Below, piece after piece: positions 1 through 5,128 of a DNA stretch of 5,163 nucleotides (the first letter of the stretch is position 1; each line of letters begins with the position of its first letter). This stretch comes from JBBRLA01 sp038231615 (GTDB lineage Bacteria; Myxococcota_A; Polyangia; Palsa-1104; JAEUJZ01), in contig JBBRLA010000621.1 in the NCBI GenBank assembly GCA_038231615.1, positions 1-5,163 of the forward strand, given 5' to 3'. The position numbers and the translations under genes were made by a program. Below the pieces are notes generated by a model. It saw only the letters and a list, made by a program, of their open reading frames with translations, had not been told where the DNA came from and made no database searches.

Positions 1-51
1 TCTCGGCGAAACAGGTTGCGCGGGGGGCGGGGCGGTTTATGTCTCCCCCAC

Positions 52-71
52 GGATTCGCATTCGCGAATCC
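52..71. repeat. Perfect 8-bp hairpin in repeat copy 1
   Basis: GGATTCGC, a 4-base loop ATTC, then GCGAATCC form a perfect inverted repeat. Inside it is the self-complementary ATTCGCGAAT. In copy 1 the stem can be lengthened by CCCC on the left and GGGG on the right after a small internal loop. No T-tract follows, so it does not look like an intrinsic terminator. Confidence 0.8.
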
Positions 72-78
72 AGGGGTG

Positions 79-140
79 GTGCCCCCACGCCGCCGTGCTC
101 ACGGCCAGTAGGCCGCTCCGCGCGGGTTCTCCGGGCGCAC
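79..140 (+). repeat. Two-stem hairpin element, tandem copy 1
   Basis: The outer stem is GTGCCCCC (79-86) with GGGCGCAC (133-140), 7 of 8 paired. The internal loop has 15 nt on the left (87-101) and 17 nt on the right (116-132). The inner stem is CGGCC (102-106) with GGCCG (111-115), capped by AGTA. The same architecture, with compensatory changes in the inner stem, occurs at 4932-5006 upstream of the PAAR gene. Whether it acts as RNA, as a protein-binding palindrome or as a mobile repeat cannot be read from the sequence. Confidence 0.6.
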
Positions 141-237
141 TCGCCCTCAACGCAACTGAGCGCCGCTCTTGTCCTGCCAGGAAGATTCTCGGCGAAACAG
201 GTTGCGCGGGGGGCGGGGCGGTTTACGTCTCCCCCAC

Positions 238-257
238 GGATTCGCATTCGCGAATCC
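238..257. repeat. Perfect 8-bp hairpin in repeat copy 2
   Basis: This is identical to the hairpin at 52-71, exactly 186 bp downstream. The base two after its right arm is T here and G in copy 1, which weakens the possible outer CCCC/GGGG extension. Confidence 0.8.
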
Positions 258-264
258 ATGGGTG

Positions 265-326
265 GTGCCCCCACGAACCCGTGCTCACGGCCAGTAGGCC
301 GCTCCGCTCGCCGTCTCCGGGCGCAC
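265..326 (+). repeat. Two-stem hairpin element, tandem copy 2
   Basis: This is the copy-2 equivalent of 79-140. The outer stem (265-272 with 319-326) and the inner stem-loop (288-301, AGTA cap) are unchanged. The left internal loop differs from copy 1 at three adjacent bases (276-278) and the right loop at four bases within 308-313. Stems are conserved while the loop varies. Confidence 0.6.
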
Positions 327-426
327 TCGCCCTCAACGCAACTGAGCGCCGCTCTTGTCCGGCCAGGAAGATTCTCGTCGAAACAGGTTGCGCGGGGGGC
401 GGGAGCGGCGTAGAACGTTTCCTATC

Positions 427-1863
427 ATGTCCAAGCTTGTTGCTCCTTTTGCCGAGGGAGGGCCGGTGGTGGTGGACGCGCAGATGGCGCGGCGCCTGCT
501 TTCCCTGGCCCTCTCGCAGGGCGGCGATTACGCCGACCTGTATTTCGAATATTGCGCCGGTGCCACCTATGTCTTCGAGGACGAGAAGGTCAAGACCGTG
601 GGGCGCGGCATCGCCCTGGGCCTGGGCGTCCGGGTGCTCCGCGGCGAGGCCACCGGCTACGCCTACTGCGAGGAACTCGGCGAGGAGGCCATGGCCGAGG
701 CCGCGCGCATCGCTGGGCAGATCGCCTCCTCGGGCCAAAGCCCCCCGCCGGAGCACATTCAAGCCGCTGTGCGCACCCCGTCGTTTTACCCCGTCGCCAT
801 CCCCAGCATCGAGACGCTGCCGGAGGCCAAGCTCCAGCTCTTGCGCCGGGCGGACCAGGCGGCCCGCGCCTTCGACCCGCGCATCGTCAAGGTCAGCGCC
901 AGCTTTTCCGAGGAGATCAAGGAAATCCTTTTGATCACCGCCGACGGGCGCCTGTACCGCGACGTGCAGCCCCTCCTGCGCTTCGGCGTTTCGGTGGTGG
1001 CCGAGGAGAAAGGCAAGCGCCAGTCGGGCTCCGGCGGCGGCGGCGGGCGCTTCGGCATGGAGTATTTCGATGCCCATCCCCCAGAGGGCCACGGCAAGGA
1101 GGCGGCCCGGGTGGCCATCGCCATGCTGGACGCCCACGACGCCCCCGCGGGCGAGATGGAGGTGGTGCTGGCCGCAGGCGATTCCGGCATCCTTTTGCAC
1201 GAGGCCGTGGGCCACGGGCTGGAAGCGGACTTCAACCGCAAGCAGACCTCCAACTATTCGGGCCGCATCGGGCAGCGGGTGGCCTCCGAGCTGTGCACCG
1301 TGGTCGACGACGGCACCGTGCGGCACTCCCGCGGCGCCATCAACGTCGACGACGAGGGCGAGCCGGGGCAGTACAACGTGCTCATCGAGAAGGGCATCCT
1401 GCGGGCCTACATGCAGGACTGGCTCTCGGCCAAGCATTTGAACACCCGGCCCTCGGGAAACGGGCGGCGGCAGTCGTTCCGCCACAACCCGATGCCGCGC
1501 ATGACCAACACCTACCTGACGGCCGGGCAAAGCGACCCCGAGGAGATCCTGCGCTCGGTCAAGCGGGGGGTGTATGCCAAGCGCTTCTCCGGCGGACAGG
1601 TCAACATCAGCAACGGCGACTTCGTGTTCTCCCTGACCGAGGGCTATCTCATCGAGGACGGCAAGATCACTGCGCCGCTGAAGGGGGTGAACCTCATCGG
1701 CAACGGCCCCGACGTGCTGAACAAGGTGACCATGCTGGGCCACGACTTCCAGCTTTCCGACGGGATCTGGACCTGCGGCAAGGAAGGGCAGTCGGTGCCC
1801 GTCGGGGTCGGGACGCCGACGGTGAAGATCGCCGCCATCACGGTGGGCGGGACCCGGGCCTGA
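427..1863 (+). CDS. tldD: TldD, catalytic zinc-metalloprotease subunit of TldD/TldE
   Basis: The protein has 478 aa; from memory the E. coli protein is about 480. TldD is the active half of a cytosolic heterodimeric protease (peptidase family U62). In E. coli it acts on short unfolded peptides, including the microcin B17 leader and the antitoxin CcdA. Visible landmarks are a YADLYFE segment near residue 35, a glycine-rich SGSGGGGGRFG stretch at residues 200-210, and the HExxxH zinc motif HEAVGH at residues 258-263. Further on are VASELCTVVDDGT, the PGQYNVLIEKGIL segment and the C-terminal CGKEGQSVPVGVG, whose Cys450 matches the third metal ligand of the family. The ATG at 427 gives a family-typical length but has no clear Shine-Dalgarno sequence. 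GTG codons at 466-474 follow GAGGGAGG (454-461) and are an alternative start. The in-frame ATG at 355 lies inside the repeat array and is unlikely. pmbA follows after 28 bp. No RiPP precursor is visible nearby, so the substrate is unknown. Confidence 0.96.
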   Translation: MSKLVAPFAEGGPVVVDAQMARRLLSLALSQGGDYADLYFEYCAGATYVFEDEKVKTVGRGIALGLGVRVLRGEATGYAYCEELGEEAMAEAARIAGQIASSGQSPPPEHIQAAVRTPSFYPVAIPSIETLPEAKLQLLRRADQAARAFDPRIVKVSASFSEEIKEILLITADGRLYRDVQPLLRFGVSVVAEEKGKRQSGSGGGGGRFGMEYFDAHPPEGHGKEAARVAIAMLDAHDAPAGEMEVVLAAGDSGILLHEAVGHGLEADFNRKQTSNYSGRIGQRVASELCTVVDDGTVRHSRGAINVDDEGEPGQYNVLIEKGILRAYMQDWLSAKHLNTRPSGNGRRQSFRHNPMPRMTNTYLTAGQSDPEEILRSVKRGVYAKRFSGGQVNISNGDFVFSLTEGYLIEDGKITAPLKGVNLIGNGPDVLNKVTMLGHDFQLSDGIWTCGKEGQSVPVGVGTPTVKIAAITVGGTRA

Positions 1864-1891
1864 CGCAGCCGCAACAAGAAAATCGGAACCG

Positions 1892-3286
1892 ATGACCATG
1901 GACGCAAAAGACGATCGATTGATACTTCAGAGGATCGCCGAGAACGTGGCGGCGCAGGCGCTGGAGGCCGGCGCGGACGCGGTCGAGGTACTGACGGCGT
2001 CGGGGGCGGAACTCTCGGTGCGGGTGCGCAAGGGCGAGGCGGAACTGGTACAGGAGGCGGCCAGCAAGGGCCTGGGCCTGCGCGTGTTCCGCGACCACCG
2101 CTCCGCCGTGACGTACACCTCGGATTTCACCGGCCCGGCGTTGCACGCCTTCATCATCGACACGGTGGGTCTGTGCCAGCTCAGCGAACCCGACGAGCTG
2201 AACGAGCTGCCGGAGCAGCCGGAGCAGGAAGAAGGCAAGCGACCGCCGCTGGACCTGCACTTGTGGGATGCCAACACCCTGACGGTGACCACCAAGGAGG
2301 CGATGTCCCGCGCCAAGGCCGCCGAGGCCGCCGCCTTCGCTTTCTCGGACAAGGTCACCAACAGCAAGGGTGCCACCTACGATCGCGGCCACGGGGCGCG
2401 GGCCTTTTGCAGCGCCGACAAGACCGGCATCTCTTTCTCGGGGACGTCCCGGGGCACCTATCAGTCGCTCTCGGTGGAGGCGATCTGCGACGACGCCGAT
2501 GGGAAGAAGCGCAACGCCTCGTACTGGACCGGGGACCGCTACCTGGACAAGCTGCTGGAACCGGGCGCGGTGGGCAAGGAGGCGGCGCGACGGGCGGTGG
2601 CCAAGCTGGGGGCCGGAAAGATCGACACCCAGGAGCTGCCGGTGGTTTTTTCTCCCGACGGAGGACGACCGCTTTTGGGGCTGCTCTTCTCGGTGGTGTC
2701 CGGCGGGGCGATCTACCGCAAGTCGAGCTACCTGTGCGGCAGGGAGGGTTCAATCGTGGCCTCGCCGAAGGTCTCGGTGATGGACTATCCGCTCATCGAG
2801 CGCGGCCCCGGCTCGCGCGTCTTCGACGGCGAAGGGCTGGCGGCGCGGGTCAACGCGGTGATCGAGAAGGGGGTGCTGCGGACCTACCTTTTGGACAATT
2901 ATTCGGCGCGGAAACTGGGCCGGCGTTCCAACGCCTGCGCCGGCAGAAGCATCGGCGGGGCGCCTCACGTCAGCACCTCCAACTTCATCATGCAGCCGGG
3001 GCCCATCAAGCCGGAAAAACTGCTCGAAGGCATCACCCGGGGGCTCTACGTCACCGAGATGATGGGCTTCGGGTTCAACCCCACCACCGGGGACTTCTCC
3101 CGGGGAGCGGGCGGGTTCCTCATCGAGAACGGCGAGCTGACCCGGCCGGTCAGCGAGGTGACCATCTCGGCCAACTTCGACGATCTGCTGAAGGGGATCG
3201 ACGCGGTGGGCAACGATCAGGACCGGCGTTCTTCGACGATGAACCCGTCGTTCCGGGTGACCAAGATGACGCTGGCGGGCAGATAG
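1892..3286 (+). CDS. pmbA: PmbA/TldE, partner subunit of the TldD/TldE protease
   Basis: The protein has 464 aa; from memory the E. coli homologue is about 450. It is the non-catalytic partner that completes the TldD/TldE heterodimer in the cytosol. The N-terminal domain has the KGLGLRVF segment near residue 60. The C-terminal domain has SGGAIYRKSSYL (residues 270-281) and MMGFGFNPTTGDFSRG (390-405), followed by GAGGFLIENGEL (405-416), all typical of this family. Where TldD has LLHEAVGHG, this protein reads LLGLLFSVV, so the metal-binding histidines and the catalytic glutamate are absent, as expected for TldE. The start is ATG at 1892; a second in-frame ATG at 1898 is equally possible, and the upstream GGAA is only a weak ribosome binding site. 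With 28 bp to tldD and the same strand, the two are probably co-transcribed and made in matched amounts. The length is normal and I see no frameshift. Confidence 0.95.
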   Translation: MTMDAKDDRLILQRIAENVAAQALEAGADAVEVLTASGAELSVRVRKGEAELVQEAASKGLGLRVFRDHRSAVTYTSDFTGPALHAFIIDTVGLCQLSEPDELNELPEQPEQEEGKRPPLDLHLWDANTLTVTTKEAMSRAKAAEAAAFAFSDKVTNSKGATYDRGHGARAFCSADKTGISFSGTSRGTYQSLSVEAICDDADGKKRNASYWTGDRYLDKLLEPGAVGKEAARRAVAKLGAGKIDTQELPVVFSPDGGRPLLGLLFSVVSGGAIYRKSSYLCGREGSIVASPKVSVMDYPLIERGPGSRVFDGEGLAARVNAVIEKGVLRTYLLDNYSARKLGRRSNACAGRSIGGAPHVSTSNFIMQPGPIKPEKLLEGITRGLYVTEMMGFGFNPTTGDFSRGAGGFLIENGELTRPVSEVTISANFDDLLKGIDAVGNDQDRRSSTMNPSFRVTKMTLAGR

Positions 3287-3298
3287 GCGGGACCTTTT

Positions 3299-3316
3299 CC
3301 GCTTCAGGCGAAGCGG
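3299..3316. terminator. Hairpin between convergent genes, possible weak bidirectional terminator
   Basis: CCGCTTC, a 4-base loop AGGC, and GAAGCGG form a perfect 7-bp stem. It lies where pmbA and the glycosyltransferase gene converge and overlaps the latter's stop codon. Neither strand has a T-tract after the stem; the run of Ts is on the wrong side for both. This is therefore not a canonical intrinsic terminator, and the call rests on position and stem alone. Confidence 0.3.
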
Positions 3317-4509
3317 GCGCGCATCACCTGGGCCATGCGGCGAAGGCGATCGGGGTAGCGGTGGACCCGCTCGACCTTGGCCAGGGCGCGGGCCGCGATG
3401 ACCTGGCGCTCCTTTGGGTGGGCCAGGTAGTGGCGGGCCTTGTCGCAGGCTTCCTCGAAGTCGTGGTACAGGGCCACGTCTTCCCCATCGCGGAAGAACT
3501 CCACCGCGTCTTCTTGGGCATCCGTGAGCAAGAAGCCGCCGGCGCCGGGCACATCCCACACCCGCTGGTTGACGCCGGTCGCCAGTTGCACCGAGGTGAG
3601 GTTCAGGTTGACCGCGCTCCCCGAAAACAGCGCCGGGAGCTGCGTGCGATAGTCCAGCGCAGGGGCCAGTTCGATGCCCGCGGTGCCCAGAAGCAGGTGG
3701 CGCCAGTGGGGATCGCCATGAATGCGCAGGCCCAGGCCCGCCGAGGAAAAGGCACCGGCGAAGCGGGCGCGCTCGACCATCGCCGCCTCCGCCAGGGCCA
3801 CCTGGGCGATGGCGTAGCGGGCGGGCAGGTCGAAGCCGGCGGGCAGCGCCGCCAGCACCTCCGCAAGGCCCTGCCGCACCAGCCCCTTGTCGAGAGACAG
3901 CTTGCCCCGCAGGGCGCCCACCGCCTCGCGCACGGCGGCGGATGGCTCCTCCCGGGCCTTCTCCCACCACGACGAGCCGACAAAAGTCAGCGGAGCGGCC
4001 AACGTGCGGGCCTGCGCCGGATCGACGCGATCGGGATGAAAGCAGCCAGCGTTGGAGGCACTGGGCAGATACACCGGATCGGCAAAACCCTGCTGCCGCA
4101 GCCACGGCAAGGCGCTGCGTTCGATGCAGAAGATCTGGCACGTGTCGGTGGTGTTGCCCGGGGAGCAACCCAGCGTCGGCGCCGGGTGATCGACGAACCA
4201 CGAGGCCAGGGGCAGCCCGTAGCGGTGCAAGAGCTGCGCGAGCACCCCCTGATCGTCGAAGCCGGTATGACTCAGGGTCAGCAGGAAGTCGGGACGATGG
4301 CGCAAGATGGCGCCCAGAAGGTCGCCGATGAAGCGGTCCTCGCCGCGCCCGCCGACCCGGGTGGGCAGGGCCAGGACCTCCCATCCAAGCTGCGCCGCCC
4401 CGTCGAGCACATCGCCGACCACATGATAGCCGGTGTCGAACACCAGCACCCGTGTGGGGCCGGCAAACCGGCGATATCCCAGGGCGCTCCTGAGCCGTTG
4501 ATCATCCAT
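3304..4509 (-). CDS. CgeB/DUF3880-like family glycosyltransferase
   Basis: The protein has 401 aa, with no signal peptide or membrane segment seen, so it is probably cytosolic. The N-terminal half resembles DUF3880: a strand-helix start (RVLVFDTGYHVVGDVLDG, residues 20-37) and then HRPDFLLTLSHTGFDD and GLPLASWFVDHP (residues 71-109). The middle has LTFVGSSWW near residue 175. The C-terminal part resembles the Glyco_trans_1_2 domain of CgeB-like enzymes: VNLNLTSVQLATGVNQRVWD, then VPGAGGFLLTD (residues 300-330), a DGEDVALYHDFEE segment and a final KARHYLAHPKERQVIAARA stretch. Such enzymes are thought to move a sugar from a nucleotide donor; donor and acceptor here are unknown. The start is set by GGAGG six bases before the ATG at 4509. 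The frame stays open upstream to 4866, but that part is antisense shadow of the PAAR gene. The gene lies 71 bp downstream of PAAR on the same strand, so read-through is possible, and it converges on pmbA. Confidence 0.8.
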   Translation of the reverse strand: MDDQRLRSALGYRRFAGPTRVLVFDTGYHVVGDVLDGAAQLGWEVLALPTRVGGRGEDRFIGDLLGAILRHRPDFLLTLSHTGFDDQGVLAQLLHRYGLPLASWFVDHPAPTLGCSPGNTTDTCQIFCIERSALPWLRQQGFADPVYLPSASNAGCFHPDRVDPAQARTLAAPLTFVGSSWWEKAREEPSAAVREAVGALRGKLSLDKGLVRQGLAEVLAALPAGFDLPARYAIAQVALAEAAMVERARFAGAFSSAGLGLRIHGDPHWRHLLLGTAGIELAPALDYRTQLPALFSGSAVNLNLTSVQLATGVNQRVWDVPGAGGFLLTDAQEDAVEFFRDGEDVALYHDFEEACDKARHYLAHPKERQVIAARALAKVERVHRYPDRLRRMAQVMRARFA

Positions 4510-4515
4510 CCCGTT

Positions 4516-4520
4516 CCTCC
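4516..4520 (-). promoter_or_regulatory. Shine-Dalgarno sequence of the glycosyltransferase gene
   Basis: On the minus strand GGAGG stands six bases before the ATG at 4509. It is the best ribosome binding site in the window and fixes the start well inside a much longer open frame. Confidence 0.75.
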
Positions 4521-4555
4521 GTGGACAGGGAGATAGGCACGGCTTTGGCCCTTGC

Positions 4556-4576
4556 AAGCCCCTGGAACGCGAATCT
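4556..4576. repeat. 21-bp imperfect direct repeat flanking PAAR, 3' copy
   Basis: It begins AAGCCCCTGGA, shares 18 of 21 bases with 4912-4932 and lies in the same orientation. It sits four bases beyond the PAAR stop codon. The partner copy lies just upstream of the PAAR start codon, so the pair brackets the gene. Confidence 0.5.
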
Positions 4577-4580
4577 GCTT

Positions 4581-4901
4581 CTACCCCCCGACGATGACGC
4601 TCGGCGATCCGGCGATGGTCTGCCCGACCCCGCCGCAATGCTTGGTCATGTCGCCGACGCGGTGGGCGGGCTTGCCGTTGATGAACACGGTGCCCGATCC
4701 CATCTGGGCGTTCCACATGTTCGGCCCGCAGCAGGCCGCGTGGATGCCCATGTCCCCTACCCGCACCGCGGGCAGGCTGTTGACATTGACCGTGGGCGAC
4801 CCCATGACCGCCGGGCCGATGGTCGGATGCGGGCAGGCCGGGCAACCGTGGGCGTCTGCCGGGCACTGCGCATTGTCCCCTACTCTAGCTTGTGGCGGCA
4901 T
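4581..4901 (-). CDS. PAAR-domain protein, probable T6SS spike tip
   Basis: The protein has 106 aa and is one complete PAAR domain with no N- or C-terminal extension. PAAR proteins form a small zinc-bound cone that caps the VgrG trimer at the tip of the T6SS tube, sharpening it and carrying effectors. VGD turns recur at residues 7-9, 48-50 and 82-84; the last two sit in PAVRVGD and PAHRVGD. GSPTVNVN, GSGTVFING and GSPSVIVGG supply the repeated beta strands. The protein is rich in Cys and His: C13, H18, C20, C23, H25, H54, C57, C58, H88 and C89. These include candidate metal ligands, though I cannot say which bind zinc. Because there is no fused toxin domain, it should act as a plain tip or an adaptor. 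It lies 227 bp downstream of a probable vgrG end, which supports the role. The Shine-Dalgarno sequence is weak: AGGGG, 13 bases before the ATG, inside the arm of a long palindrome. Confidence 0.9.
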   Translation of the reverse strand: MPPQARVGDNAQCPADAHGCPACPHPTIGPAVMGSPTVNVNSLPAVRVGDMGIHAACCGPNMWNAQMGSGTVFINGKPAHRVGDMTKHCGGVGQTIAGSPSVIVGG

Positions 4902-4903
4902 GG

Positions 4904-5077
4904 TTAAACAGAAGCCCCTGGACCGGGCATCTTTTGGCGTACCTCCTCGTTCCCTCGGTCACGTACAGTAGTACGCTCCCTCGGTCGCTGCGGGGGTGCG
5001 CCAAAATCTGCTCCGGCCAGGTGCTTCTTCCTTTGATGGCTTTTCATCAACATGACTTTCATCAACTTGACCTTCAT
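4904..5077 (-). CDS. Doubtful 57-aa open frame inside the palindromic repeat
   Basis: An ATG at 5077 opens a 57-aa frame that ends with TAA two bases before the PAAR start codon. The product is very basic. It starts MKVKLMKVMLMK, encoded by the 15-bp tandem repeat, and ends in MPGPGASV. I recognise no domain. There is no Shine-Dalgarno sequence before the ATG, and most of the frame lies in a self-complementary element, so it is probably fortuitous. An internal ATG at 4930, 11 bases after a GGAGG, would give only an 8-aa peptide ending at the same TAA, which could couple translation into PAAR. Neither is established. Confidence 0.15.
   Translation of the reverse strand: MKVKLMKVMLMKSHQRKKHLAGADFGAPPQRPRERTTVRDRGNEEVRQKMPGPGASV
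4911..5027 (+). repeat. 117-bp imperfect palindrome upstream of PAAR
   Basis: The ends pair: GAAGCCCCTGG (4911-4921) with CCAGGTGCTTC (5017-5027), 10 of 11 bases. A poorer stretch follows, and then a strong 15-bp outer stem (4932-4946 with 4992-5006: TTTTGGCG with CGCCAAAA, extended by ACC and CC blocks). In that stem 13 pairs are Watson-Crick, and the other two are G-U in the plus-strand transcript. The apex is a perfect CGTAC/GTACG stem (4962-4975) with an AGTA loop. The internal loop carries two near-identical 13-base direct repeats, CGTTCCCTCGGTC (4949-4961 by strict count 4949 onward) and CGCTCCCTCGGTC (4974-4986). The element ends nine bases before the PAAR start codon. It could be a regulatory leader structure or a dispersed palindromic repeat that landed there. 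The apical part matches the hairpins at 79-140 and 265-326. Confidence 0.8.
4912..4932. repeat. 21-bp imperfect direct repeat flanking PAAR, 5' copy
   Basis: This is the partner of 4556-4576, with 18 of 21 bases identical including an exact 11-base AAGCCCCTGGA. It forms part of the left arm of the 117-bp palindrome. The two copies are 356 bp apart, start to start, and enclose all of PAAR. Confidence 0.5.
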
Positions 5078-5086
5078 TAAGTAGGG
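5042..5086. repeat. 15-bp short tandem repeat, about three copies
   Basis: TTTCATCAACATGAC (5042-5056) and TTTCATCAACTTGAC (5057-5071) differ at one base. A decayed third unit (5072-5086) begins CTTCATTAA. The tract is much richer in A and T than the rest of the window and lies between the palindrome and the probable vgrG end. A poor sigma70-like pair on the minus strand (TTGATC at 5101-5106 and CTTAAT at 5076-5081, 19-base spacer) is too weak to call as a promoter. Confidence 0.75.
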
Positions 5087-5128
5087 TCTGTTTGAGCTTG
5101 GATCAAAAGCTTTGGCACTGAGCTACGG

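Larger units (their letters stand above)
1..403. repeat. Tandem array of a 186-bp repeat upstream of tldD
   Basis: Copy 1 is 1-186 and is probably cut by the window edge. Copy 2 is 187-372. A third, partial copy (373-403) matches for 31 bases with one mismatch and then breaks off. Copies 1 and 2 align without gaps and differ at 10 of 186 positions by my count (about 95% identity). Seven of these ten lie in two short clusters (copy-1 positions 90-92 and 122-127). The period is a multiple of three, so long open frames run through it, but I see no credible gene: no ribosome binding site, and Arg/Ser/Pro-rich translations. Each full copy holds two hairpins, listed separately. The array fills the region before tldD and ends about 23 bp short of its start, so it must be in or next to the tldD leader. 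No clear promoter is visible. Confidence 0.95.

Noticed and set aside
79..140. Integron attC-like site
   Set aside because: The element is an imperfect palindrome with a variable loop, as in attC sites, but I see no GTTRRRY/RYYYAAC core pair at its ends and no integrase in the window.
1..403. CRISPR array
   Set aside because: The units are 186 bp and almost identical throughout, with no alternation of short repeats and unique spacers.
39..413. 124-aa plus-strand open frame made of two 62-aa repeats
   Set aside because: It exists only because the 186-bp repeat is a multiple of three and lacks stops. There is no Shine-Dalgarno sequence, the translation is Arg/Ser/Pro-rich without a recognisable fold, and the DNA holds palindromes that better explain its conservation.
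355..426. N-terminal extension of TldD from the ATG at 355
   Set aside because: The extra 24 residues are translated from the repeat array, are very Arg-rich and exceed the family's usual length.
223..1899. 558-aa minus-strand open frame
   Set aside because: It is the antisense of tldD plus the repeats, an open reverse frame typical of GC-rich codon use. The plus strand carries the clear TldD motifs.
4510..4866. Longer glycosyltransferase starting at 4866
   Set aside because: The extra residues are a frame-shifted reading of the PAAR gene, and GGAGG six bases before the ATG at 4509 marks the real start.
4581..4901. PAAR fused to a toxin domain
   Set aside because: The protein ends at the final beta strand of the PAAR fold (SPSVIVGG) with a TAG stop, and the next gene is separate with its own ribosome binding site.
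5117..5126. GTAGCTCAGT on the minus strand, resembling a tRNA D-arm
   Set aside because: No acceptor stem, anticodon arm or T-arm surrounds it, so it is a chance match.
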